Made by a program: the position numbers and the translations under genes | Notes under the pieces: generated by a model | Databases searched by the model: none | Told to the model about the DNA's origin: nothing | The model's input: the letters and a program-made list of their open reading frames with translations, nothing else | Part shown: piece by piece, positions 1-5,554 of the stretch | Layout of the letters: the number at the start of each line of letters is the position of its first letter | How positions within the stretch are numbered: the stretch's first letter is position 1 | NCBI GenBank assembly: GCA_964353855.1 | Contig: CAYGWX010000079.1 | Location: 1-9,456, forward strand | Length of the DNA: 9,456 bases | Reading direction: 5' to 3' | Source of the DNA: CAYGWX01 sp964353855 [NCBI: uncultured bacterium] | GTDB lineage: Bacteria; Edwardsbacteria; CAYGWX01

Positions 1-2
1 GT

Positions 3-116
3 ATCCCCGGCTGGAAGAACAAGGTCATCGCCTTTCTGATGCGCTGTCCGCTCACGGCCGGAGGCGTCCGGGCCGTGGGCCGGAGCCATGCCGGCCGTAA
101 AAAGGCCGGCAGCTGA
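3..116 (+). CDS. C-terminal end of probable SDR-family oxidoreductase (partial)
   Basis: Frame 3 is open from the window edge to TGA at 114-116 and encodes 37 residues beginning IPGWKNKVIAFLMRC. A Pro-Gly-x-x-Asn-Lys stretch followed by a short hydrophobic and then basic tail is typical of the C-terminus of DltE-like short-chain dehydrogenases, where a PGxxNK segment precedes the tail. The catalytic domain lies outside the window, so neither cofactor nor substrate can be inferred. The gene is part of the chromosomal flank, not the cassette array. Assignment rests on this tail alone. Confidence 0.5.
   Translation: MPGWKNKVIAFLMRCPLTAGGVRAVGRSHAGRKKAGS
89..111. terminator. Hairpin at the end of the partial SDR gene
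   Basis: TGCCGGCC and GGCCGGCA form a perfect 8-bp inverted repeat around a 7-base A-rich loop, overlapping the last codons of the upstream gene. No T-run follows on the plus strand, so intrinsic termination is uncertain. It may only be an mRNA-end hairpin. Confidence 0.3.
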
Positions 117-413
117 GACGCACTTCGACGCCGGTTCCCCCGCTTTCCGCGAGCCCGGCCACACCCAGAGACCGGACCAATCCTCCCGGCTGACGCCGGA
201 AATTGACATCGCCGCCGATTCGGCTAAGTTGATTTGGTCAAGATGTGGTCAAGGTCATTCAGGCCCTGGCGGCCACTTGACTCCCGAATAACACCGTGCC
301 TATTATTTTAAGAAGGGCAGTTTCGTCAATGATGATAAGATCGAAGGATAATGCGAGCCCGAACTCAATCGACATCGACGCGGTATAATCGACTTGCCGT
401 TCGCAGATCGCGT

Positions 414-857
414 TCAGGATCTCGCGGAGAGCCGTCCATATCGGACGCCGCTCTCCATGATCACGAACTCCTTATTGGGCGCGACCGCCGAGAAGAGCTT
501 CGCGAACTTTTCGATGCTCGGCACCGACCGGCCCTGCTCGTACCGGGCATAACTGTTCGGGGACTTCGAGCCCAAGCGCGCGGCGACCTCTTCCAGGCTC
601 AGCCCCGCTTTCTGCCTCATCCGCCGGAGCAACAGGGCCGTGAGGGCGCCTTGATCGGAGGCCCCGATCTCGAATACCCTCCCCTTCGTCCCGAACACGC
701 GGACCTCAAAGCCATTCTTATTGATGAGAGACTCGACGGCATCGCCGATCATCTCGTACGCCTCCTTCTTGGTCCTGCCCTGGGTGGAGATGTCCAGGAG
801 GGGTATTTCGATCGCCCAGTACTTCCCGGCTTTGAATACATTGCCTACGAATCTCAT
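414..857 (-). CDS. hicB: HicB-family antitoxin with C-terminal XRE-type HTH
   Basis: Encodes 147 residues. Residues about 1-45 (MRFVGNVFKAGKYWAIEIP, then a TQGRTKKEAYEMIGDAVESLI-type segment) match the degenerate RNase H-like HicB fold that neutralises HicA. Residues about 70-130 (LRRMRQKAGLSLEEVAARLG, then SYARYEQGRSVPS) form a Cro/C1-type helix-turn-helix. The ATG at 857 overlaps the hicA stop as ATGA, and AAGGAG lies just upstream. I preferred it to an upstream in-frame start that would read through hicA. Role by family: binds and inactivates the HicA mRNA interferase and represses the operon through the HTH, probably at the palindrome upstream of hicA. It lies outside the cassette array. 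Confidence 0.87.
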   Translation of the reverse strand: MRFVGNVFKAGKYWAIEIPLLDISTQGRTKKEAYEMIGDAVESLINKNGFEVRVFGTKGRVFEIGASDQGALTALLLRRMRQKAGLSLEEVAARLGSKSPNSYARYEQGRSVPSIEKFAKLFSAVAPNKEFVIMESGVRYGRLSARS

Positions 858-1033
858 GACTTGTCTCCTTTGGTCGCCCGCAAGATCGCCCTCGCCGTGT
901 ATTCGTTGATCTCGACATGCCTCGGGACCGCGACCTCGTGTTCGCCGCAGGCCCAAACGTCGTGACGGCGGCCGCGGCGGACGAGACTCCAGCCGAGGGC
1001 CCGAAGGCGGTCCTCGAGTTCACGGCGCTTCAT
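854..1033 (-). CDS. hicA: HicA-family mRNA interferase toxin
   Basis: Encodes 59 residues from the ATG at 1033, the usual HicA length. The protein is a double-stranded-RNA-binding-like fold that cleaves mRNA when free of HicB. Visible family features are an N-terminal basic helix (MKRRELEDRLRALGW), the R-x-G-R-x-H loop carrying the catalytic-type His (residue 24), and the VPRH segment followed by a C-terminal AILRA helix. An in-frame GTG at 1048 would add five residues but lies inside the -10/palindrome region, so ATG is preferred. The ATG sits about where transcription should start, so the mRNA may be leaderless. hicB follows with a 4-base overlap. Confidence 0.87.
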   Translation of the reverse strand: MKRRELEDRLRALGWSLVRRGRRHDVWACGEHEVAVPRHVEINEYTARAILRATKGDKS

Positions 1034-1039
1034 AGGTCC

Positions 1040-1067
1040 AATATACACATATATGTGTAATTGTCAA
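1040..1067 (-). promoter_or_regulatory. hicAB promoter
   Basis: On the minus strand TTGACA (1067-1062) is followed after 16 bases by TATATT (1045-1040). Six bases separate the -10 box from the hicA ATG, which predicts a leaderless or near-leaderless transcript. Confidence 0.75.
1044..1059. promoter_or_regulatory. Palindromic operator of hicAB
   Basis: TACACATATATGTGTA is a perfect 16-bp palindrome filling most of the spacer between the -35 and -10 boxes of the hicAB promoter. It is the expected place for HicB HTH dimer binding and autorepression; binding itself is inferred. Confidence 0.65.
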
Positions 1068-1143
1068 GTGGACATTGGCGAACTTCCTCTGAGCATCCTC
1101 CCCAGGGGCAGAATTCGCGGTTCCGATGCCCTCGATACTGAGG

Positions 1144-1171
1144 TTGACAACCTCTTCGGATTCTGTAAAAT
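1144..1171 (+). promoter_or_regulatory. Promoter of tRNA-Val
   Basis: TTGACA (1144-1149) and TAAAAT (1166-1171) are separated by 16 bases, with the mature tRNA 5' end 11 bases further on. This shows that the upstream, intact copy is the transcribed tRNA gene. Confidence 0.7.
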
Positions 1172-1181
1172 ATTGACTCTG

Positions 1182-1256
1182 GGGCGATTAACTCAGCGGT
1201 AGAGTGCTACCTTCACACGGTAGAAGTCAGAGGTTCAAGTCCTCTATCGCCCACCA
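1182..1256 (+). tRNA. tRNA-Val (anticodon CAC), intact, CCA encoded
   Basis: The full cloverleaf folds: acceptor GGGCGAT/ATCGCCC (7 bp), D-stem ACTC/GAGT, anticodon stem CTACC/GGTAG with loop TTCACAC (anticodon CAC at 1214-1216, reading GUG), variable loop AAGTC, T-stem AGAGG/CCTCT with loop TTCAAGT, then discriminator A and CCA. The 3' half from the anticodon onward is the unit repeated three more times in the window. The gene is therefore also the anchor attachment site of the cassette array, and cassette insertion leaves it functional because each insertion restores the 3' half. Confidence 0.96.
1214..1256 (+). repeat. Core repeat 1 (inside intact tRNA-Val): left boundary of array
   Basis: These are the last 43 bp of the tRNA gene. 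They begin precisely at the anticodon CAC and end at CCA. All 43 bases recur at 5329-5371 and 6620-6662, and 41 of 43 are visible at 9416-9456 before the window ends. Identity stops on the left inside the anticodon loop: T precedes here, C or A in the other copies. That pattern is expected for crossover by an integrase targeting the anticodon loop. Confidence 0.95.
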
Positions 1257-1284
1257 TTCTTGGCCCAAAACGTCAGCCGGCATC

Positions 1285-1305
1285 CCCTCCGATATTCTCG
1301 GAAGG
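1285..1305 (-). terminator. Candidate terminator hairpin after the ankyrin/MBL gene
   Basis: The minus strand reads CCTTCCGA, a 5-base loop, then TCGGAGGG: an 8-bp stem with one G-U wobble, 57 bases past the stop codon. Only a short T-run (TTTT) lies some way downstream, so it is a weak intrinsic terminator candidate. Confidence 0.3.
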
Positions 1306-1361
1306 AATGGCCAGCACTTCTCCACATGGATAGTGTTTGATCTCTTCTCTACGTTTAACGT

Positions 1362-3035
1362 TCACGGATGATTTCTCCCGCTTCCATTCATAATCGGCGC
1401 AAGAGGACGTGGGAGATCTCTCTCCGACTCGTTTTTCAGGAAGAACATGTCTCCGCGGTGTTCGGGGCAAAAGATCTTCGTCTGGTTTCCATACTTCGCG
1501 AGAGCCACGCTCACTTCGGACAGCACAAATTCCGTCGACTCGCCGTCCGAGGCGAGATAAGCCTTGGGCTTGAGCGTTTTGATGGCGTAGTCGACACCCT
1601 CCACGCTGATGGGGGTCGCCCGATCCATGGCTATAGTCGCCGGAAGGATTAACAGGTCGATCGCTTGGCCCATGTTCTTCAGATCATCGACGGTCTTGTG
1701 GTACTTTTCTCTCTGGGATTCACTGAGCAAGACGTGGTCGCCGCCGAAAAAGATCGCCACTCCGTCCGCTTCCACAAGAAATCCCGAATCACGGACCCCG
1801 AAAGGCGAAGCCACTGGAATGGTTTCCACCTTCACGCCACCGATCGTCTTTTTCTCGCCGACCGGCAGATAGGTATAGGCGGGGCCTTCCACGTCCTTGA
1901 GGTATTGGGGATTCCGTCCGACCTTGTCCTCGAAGCTGTAGATGAACGAGATGTTCCTATGCGCTTTCTGCCAGGTGCTGAATCTTTCGGGATTGTGGTG
2001 CCAATAGGCGGAGCCGCAGGCAAAGACGATCGTCTCGCAATCCCCGATCTCGTCGAGGTCGATATGCCCGTTGGCCAGCCGCGGCTCTTCCGGAAGATTC
2101 CCCTCGACAAAATAGCTGAACAGAAGGAGGTGATCGTTCGTTTTCACGGCATATCCCGAGCGACCCATATACCAGGCATAGGCCTCCCCTTCTTTCATGG
2201 CTTTCTTGAGATGGGAGGAAAATCCGAAATTCTGGGGGCCGATTTTTCCCTCGGCCCCAGAAGATTTCAACAATTTCGCGACTTTCTCATGGCCGTATTG
2301 GTTGGCATAGTCGAGAGGCGCTTTCCCGGCCCCGTCCTTTTCATTCACATCCGCGCCCTTTTTCAGAAGCTCGGCGACGATTTCCAGGTGGCCGTTCAAG
2401 GCCGCAAAATGAAGCGCGCTCCTCTTGGAGGACTTGTCTTTGATCCGGATGTCCGCGCCGCTTTCGAGGAAGATCTTGGCCAGCTCCGAATAGCCTTTGG
2501 TGGCGCTGAGAATCAGGGCTGTTCTTCCCAGGGTGTCTGGGGAATCGACGTTCGCCCCCTTCTCGACCAGGACTTTCGCCGCCTCGACCCGATTCCAGCG
2601 GATGGAATTCAAGAGCGGGGTCATGTCATAAGCATGCTTGGCCTCTTTGTCCGCCCCGTGCTCGAGCAGAAGCCCCACGGCGTCCTTAGACCCGGCGTAG
2701 GCCTGGGAATGAAGGGGCGTCCATTGGCCGTCGGACCTGGCCTCGATGTCCGCTCCGATCTTGATCAGGTACTCGACCATCTCCCGGCTGTTGAAGGCCA
2801 TGTGGAGCAGGGTCCAGCCGCCGTTTCGTTTGGCATCTTTCAGGTCGGGATATTTCGCGAGCAGGCTCTTGACAGTCTCGAAGTCTCCCTTCTCGGCCGC
2901 CGCAAAAAGCTCATCCGCGATTTTCTGCCTGTCCGGCGCAGCCCGCTCTTGGCCGCGGCTAAACCCGGGCCGGGAGAAAGCGGGAAAGAACAACAGGAGA
3001 ACGAGACAGCATAAGGACCGTTTATTGATTATCAT
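1362..3035 (-). CDS. Exported ankyrin-repeat protein with UlaG-like MBL-fold domain lacking the metal motif
   Basis: Encodes 557 residues; ATG at 3035 has GGGAGG 8-9 bases upstream. Residues 1-26 form a signal peptide (basic start, then LVLLLFFPAF). Residues about 38-262 hold seven ankyrin repeats, shown by recurring TPLH/TALI/SALH and LLLEHGAD-type units. Residues about 283-535 resemble the UlaG/YycJ-like metallo-beta-lactamase fold: AWYMGRSGYAVKTNDHLLLF, the NPERF segment, then FFGGDH at 429-434. The HxHxDH zinc motif expected before NPERF is replaced by GSAYWHH (341-347), so only the last His remains and catalysis is doubtful. It probably acts outside the cytoplasm in protein binding, perhaps as a pseudoenzyme. 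It is last in a minus-strand operon, 100 bp after the CMD gene. Confidence 0.85.
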   Translation of the reverse strand: MIINKRSLCCLVLLLFFPAFSRPGFSRGQERAAPDRQKIADELFAAAEKGDFETVKSLLAKYPDLKDAKRNGGWTLLHMAFNSREMVEYLIKIGADIEARSDGQWTPLHSQAYAGSKDAVGLLLEHGADKEAKHAYDMTPLLNSIRWNRVEAAKVLVEKGANVDSPDTLGRTALILSATKGYSELAKIFLESGADIRIKDKSSKRSALHFAALNGHLEIVAELLKKGADVNEKDGAGKAPLDYANQYGHEKVAKLLKSSGAEGKIGPQNFGFSSHLKKAMKEGEAYAWYMGRSGYAVKTNDHLLLFSYFVEGNLPEEPRLANGHIDLDEIGDCETIVFACGSAYWHHNPERFSTWQKAHRNISFIYSFEDKVGRNPQYLKDVEGPAYTYLPVGEKKTIGGVKVETIPVASPFGVRDSGFLVEADGVAIFFGGDHVLLSESQREKYHKTVDDLKNMGQAIDLLILPATIAMDRATPISVEGVDYAIKTLKPKAYLASDGESTEFVLSEVSVALAKYGNQTKIFCPEHRGDMFFLKNESERDLPRPLAPIMNGSGRNHP

Positions 3036-3135
3036 AACGACCTCCCAAAGCCGTTCCTCGCGGCGCCCGGCCCATAGCCCTTATGAGGCGGGGAAATTGG
3101 GGAACGGGTATCATAGCCCCCTATTAAAAAGAGGT

Positions 3136-3513
3136 TCATGAGGCCCTGCCTCCCTTGGCCTTGAAGGACCCGGCCATCACCTCCAAGGCTAGCCGGGACG
3201 AGACCACTGCCGGAGCGCCGCCCATCTTGATCGCCACCTCAATCGTCTCGATCAATTCGTCGCTCGTCGCCCCCGCTGCGGCCGCTTCCTCGATATGCCA
3301 CTGCATGCAGCCCTCGCAATTGAGGACCACGGATATCCCGGTGCCGATGAGGAGCTTGGTTTTTCGATCGAGCGTCCGAGACGCATAGGCGGCGGCCTCG
3401 AGCTCAAGGAATTTCGCATAAACCGGGGAGCCTGATTTCATCAAGCGGGCGTGGGCCCTCTTGCGTCTCCGATTGAGCTCCTCCTGGCCGCCAGGGATTT
3501 CCTTTTTGCTCAT
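3136..3513 (-). CDS. Carboxymuconolactone decarboxylase / AhpD-like family protein
   Basis: Encodes 125 residues. The AhpD/CMD redox signature CEGCMQWH gives Cys66-x-x-Cys69-x-x-x-His73, in the helix where AhpD-type proteins carry the resolving and peroxidatic thiols. Downstream is the conserved EEAAAAGATSDELIETIEVAIKMGG-type helix pair. ATG at 3513 has GGGAGGAG about 6 bases upstream. Family members act as thiol peroxidase/reductase partners or as small decarboxylases. The intact CxxC favours a redox role over decarboxylation, but the substrate cannot be read. The gene starts 21 bp after the methyltransferase stop, so both are likely on one transcript with the ankyrin/MBL gene behind. Confidence 0.88.
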   Translation of the reverse strand: MSKKEIPGGQEELNRRRKRAHARLMKSGSPVYAKFLELEAAAYASRTLDRKTKLLIGTGISVVLNCEGCMQWHIEEAAAAGATSDELIETIEVAIKMGGAPAVVSSRLALEVMAGSFKAKGGRAS

Positions 3514-3534
3514 GATTCTCCTCCCTCTGGACCC

Positions 3535-4176
3535 TCACTGTGGCTTGAAGCCCGTGGCGACGAAAATCCCCAACGCGAGACGCCGGCCGTCCTCCGCCGT
3601 CGGGCAGCAGCGGCCCTTGGCGCAGTCGACGTTCACGTCGACAAGGCCGGCCTGGGCAAACCACGCCCGGATCTCGCTCCGTTTGAATCCTAACCACTGG
3701 TCGGCCATAGCCTCGCGCATCCAGGTCTGATCATGTTCGTCGGCATCCGTCAGCACCAGGACCCCGCCCGGCCTCAGGACCCGGACCATTTCGGCAACGG
3801 CCGCGGACGGATCCGGGACATGATGGAGGTACATGTTGGCGAAAACGGCGTCGAGCGATCCAGCAACCAAGGGCAGATTTTGGCCTGGAGCCTCGATCAA
3901 CTCGACGTTCCGGAAATCCGCGAGATTCCGGCGAGCCACAGCCAGCATCTCCGGGGATTCGTCGAAGCCGTAAACCTTGCGGACCAGGCGGGTGAGCCCT
4001 TGGATGACAAACCCCGTCCCCGTTCCGATATCGGCGACAACAGCGTTGGGATGAAGGGGGGCGCGGCCGATGGCGTCGTCCCGCATCTCTTCCGTGAAAA
4101 AGCCCGACCTCAGGTCATCCCATCGAGGGGCGAACCCCGCGAAATAGTTCTTCGATTCGCCGGCGCGGTCATCCAT
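3535..4176 (-). CDS. Class I SAM-dependent methyltransferase with C-terminal cysteine cluster
   Basis: Encodes 213 residues. SAM motif I is DIGTGTG (49-55), the acidic end of strand beta-2 is GFDESPEM (Asp72), and post-motif segments LDAVFANMYLHHVPDP and VRVLRPGGVLVLTD are typical of Methyltransf_11/UbiE-like enzymes. The tail has Cys185, Cys190 and Cys191 (DCAKGRCC) followed by IFVATG. This cysteine-bearing tail resembles methyltransferases linked or fused to ArsR regulators, so a metalloid or thiol substrate is possible but unproven. ATG at 4176 is preceded by AGGAGGT at ideal spacing. It is the first gene of the cassette 1 operon and faces the TrmB-type regulator, which probably controls it. 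Confidence 0.87.
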   Translation of the reverse strand: MDDRAGESKNYFAGFAPRWDDLRSGFFTEEMRDDAIGRAPLHPNAVVADIGTGTGFVIQGLTRLVRKVYGFDESPEMLAVARRNLADFRNVELIEAPGQNLPLVAGSLDAVFANMYLHHVPDPSAAVAEMVRVLRPGGVLVLTDADEHDQTWMREAMADQWLGFKRSEIRAWFAQAGLVDVNVDCAKGRCCPTAEDGRRLALGIFVATGFKPQ

Positions 4177-4193
4177 CGCCGACCTCCTAGACC

Positions 4194-4221
4194 TATAGTA
4201 ACTACACTAGTAGATACTATA
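4194..4221. promoter_or_regulatory. 28-bp inverted-repeat operator
   Basis: Arms TATAGTAACTAC (4194-4205) and GTAGATACTATA (4210-4221) match as inverted repeats with one mismatch in 12, around the 4-base spacer ACTA. It covers the -10 and start region of the leftward operon promoter. The nearest candidate binder is the divergent TrmB-type protein. Confidence 0.65.
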
Positions 4222-4239
4222 AGCCAGCGCCTTTGTCAA
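4211..4239 (-). promoter_or_regulatory. Promoter of the methyltransferase operon
   Basis: On the minus strand TTGACA (4239-4234) is followed after 17 bases by TATCTA (4216-4211). The -10 box and start region lie inside the 28-bp inverted repeat at 4194-4221, a layout suited to repression. Confidence 0.6.
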
Positions 4240-4274
4240 GAGACGCGAGCGTCGGCGGAGAGTCCGTCCGGTGA

Positions 4275-4303
4275 TTGACAAGGGCGGAGGCGCCGGTTAT
4301 ACT
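4275..4303 (+). promoter_or_regulatory. Promoter of the TrmB-type regulator
   Basis: TTGACA (4275-4280), a 17-base spacer and TATACT (4298-4303) give a near-perfect sigma-70 promoter, 35 bases before the ATG at 4339. Confidence 0.75.
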
Positions 4304-4338
4304 TTCTCAAGCCGAAGCGCCCGTCGGCCGGTTCATCC

Positions 4339-5124
4339 ATGACATCTAAAAAAGACGATAGCATCCTCCTTTTAAAGCGCTTCGGCCTGTCCACATACGA
4401 GGCGAAGGCCTACCTGGCCGCGGTCGGTCAAGCTCCTCTCACGGCTTATAAGCTGGCCCAGCTCTCCGGTGTCCCCCGCCCCCGCATATACGAAATCGTG
4501 GACAGGCTGGTGGCTAAAGGGCTCTTGATCTTTCAATCCGGAGGACGGACTCTCCTCGCGGCGGCGAGCCATGAGAAGATTCTCAGCCAAAGGGAGGTCG
4601 AAAATCGGGAGATGATCGACCGCCTGCGCGAGTTGCTTTCGGCCGTTCCTTCGGCCGAGTCCCCGGGAATCTGGAACATCTCCGGCCGGTTCCAAGTCCT
4701 GCAAACGGCTCGCGGTCTCTTGGAAGCGGCGCGGCGGTACGCCTATCTCGAATCCATGGCCGAAGACGTCCGGGAGCTTCAAACGGCTCTGCAAAAAGTC
4801 CGACAGCGACGGGTCGCCCTCCACGGCATATACTGCGGCGATCTTCCGTCAGGCTCTCCTGGCTTGATCAAGCACTTGGGGGAGATCTGCCTGACGTCAG
4901 GCGAGATCGCCGTTGTCGTCGACGGGAAGCAGGCCCTGATCGGATGCACCCAGCCGCCGGACTCCGCCAGCGCGGCCCTGACCCAGAACAAGGGCCTGAT
5001 CAACATCGCCAGGGAATACATCCGTCACGAGGTCTTCCTCAATTCTCTGTTCGGGGGGGAGGACAGGGCGGCGACGGAATCCTATGTCCGGAAATACCGG
5101 AATCTCATGCGCCGACTGCCCTGA
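4339..5124 (+). CDS. TrmB-family transcriptional regulator
   Basis: Encodes 261 residues. The N-terminal winged helix spans about 5-75: LLKRFGLSTYEAKAYLAAV, then AYKLAQLSGVPRPRIYEIVD as the recognition region and RLVAKGLL into the wing. A coiled linker (about 80-105) follows, then an effector domain with the TrmB/PLD-like pattern (IWNISGRFQVLQTARGLLE, EIAVVVDGKQALIGC). Family members sense sugars or other small ligands and repress or activate neighbouring operons. No strong Shine-Dalgarno precedes the ATG; the start is chosen from the conserved N-terminus and the nearby promoter. It is divergent from the methyltransferase operon, with the operator between them, which suggests local control. 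It is the only cargo gene read toward its own arm module. Confidence 0.85.
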   Translation: MTSKKDDSILLLKRFGLSTYEAKAYLAAVGQAPLTAYKLAQLSGVPRPRIYEIVDRLVAKGLLIFQSGGRTLLAAASHEKILSQREVENREMIDRLRELLSAVPSAESPGIWNISGRFQVLQTARGLLEAARRYAYLESMAEDVRELQTALQKVRQRRVALHGIYCGDLPSGSPGLIKHLGEICLTSGEIAVVVDGKQALIGCTQPPDSASAALTQNKGLINIAREYIRHEVFLNSLFGGEDRAATESYVRKYRNLMRRLP

Positions 5125-5188
5125 TCCTGATTCGACGTCACCTTTGGCATTCCGAACAGGCTAGTAATCCCGCCCAAGGCTCATGAAC

Positions 5189-5328
5189 TGTGCCCAAAGT
5201 GTGCCCATAAATATCGAAAACTATCGAAAGATATCGAAATCCATCGAAATCCGGAAGACCTTGAAAAGGGGCGCTTTACAGGGGAATACCCTTATTTTCT
5301 GCGACTTGGCTTTTTCCGCTGCTTCCTC
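5189..5328 (+). other. Arm module A (recombinase-binding-like region of cassette 1)
   Basis: TGTGCCC occurs at 5189 and 5200 (11 bp apart). After 6 bases, four perfect ATCGAAA copies start at 5213, 5223, 5233 and 5243, an exact 10-bp period. A further 79 bases, including TTATTTTCT and GCTTCCT, lead to the core. The matching order and spacing in modules B and C mark it as an attachment-site arm region; protein binding is inferred. A 51-codon ORF (5183-5338) beginning MNCAQSVPIN runs through it into the core and is not called as a gene. Confidence 0.8.
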
Positions 5329-5371
5329 CACACGGTAGAAGTCAGAGGTTCAAGTCCTCTATCGCCCACCA
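5329..5371 (+). repeat. Core repeat copy A (tRNA-Val 3' half)
   Basis: All 43 bases equal the tRNA-Val sequence from anticodon to CCA. The preceding GCTTCCTC is a degraded form of the tRNA GCTACCTT. It has no 5' half, D-arm or acceptor 5' strand, so it is not a tRNA gene. It forms the junction between cassettes 1 and 2. Confidence 0.95.
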
Positions 5372-5379
5372 CTTTCTTT

Positions 5380-5475
5380 TCAACCACTTGCATTCTTTAA
5401 CTTAATCAGCTCCTGCTCCACGCTCAAGGTCTCCTCGGACAGGTCAGCCTTCTCCAAAAGCTCCCGGGGGATCAT
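5380..5475 (-). pseudogene. Short C-terminal coding remnant beside core A
   Basis: The frame ending in TGA at 5382-5380 reads MIPRELLEKADLSEE then TLSVEQELIKLKNASG. Upstream it stays open (RRLFVGR before the Met) into the end of the signal peptidase gene. The amphipathic, Glu/Lys/Leu-rich composition looks like a genuine protein C-terminus, but only 31 codons follow the ATG at 5475, and GAGGAGG lies about 15 bases away, too far for a normal start. It could be a small gene coupled to the signal peptidase, or the stump of a larger gene cut when the cassette formed. No family recognised. Confidence 0.35.
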
Positions 5476-5554
5476 CCGGCCGACGAACAGCCTCCTCAGG
5501 CCTTGGCGTGAGCAAGGCAGGATCGTTCGCGGCCCCGCGAAAAGACCGACGGGC

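Larger units (their letters stand above)
1257..5371 (+). mobile_element. Cassette 1: methyltransferase/CMD/ankyrin operon plus TrmB regulator
   Basis: A 4.1-kb segment bounded by the tRNA-Val core on the left and core copy A on the right, with the arm module (5189-5328) just inside the right end. It carries four genes and no recombinase. The segment between two direct core repeats would be released as a circle by site-specific recombination. Mobility is inferred from the repeats. Its arm module is the most diverged of the three and is 10 bp shorter. Confidence 0.7.

Noticed and set aside
277-306. Promoter-like TTGACT / TATTAT with an 18-base spacer on the plus strand
   Set aside because: No plus-strand gene follows; downstream is the antisense of hicB.
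259-375. Minus-strand frame after hicB (MSIEFGLALSFDLIII...)
   Set aside because: Open for 38 codons past an ATG but with no ribosome site, no recognisable family and an AT-rich end; it looks like chance. The 117-413 interval otherwise shows nothing I can support.
351-965. Plus-strand open frame opposite hicAB
   Set aside because: Antisense shadow; hicA and hicB are clear on the other strand with coupled ATGA and a promoter.
1665-3014. Long plus-strand open frame opposite the ankyrin/MBL gene
   Set aside because: Shadow of the minus-strand gene, which has repeats, a signal peptide and a good ribosome site.
3051-3107. Inverted repeat CCGTTCC / GGAACGG between the CMD and ankyrin genes
   Set aside because: Seven-base arms with a 43-base loop are within chance and no regulatory element clearly sits there.
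5189-5250. Short phased repeats read as a CRISPR array
   Set aside because: The unit is 7 bp at a 10-bp period with no variable spacers of CRISPR length and no cas genes.
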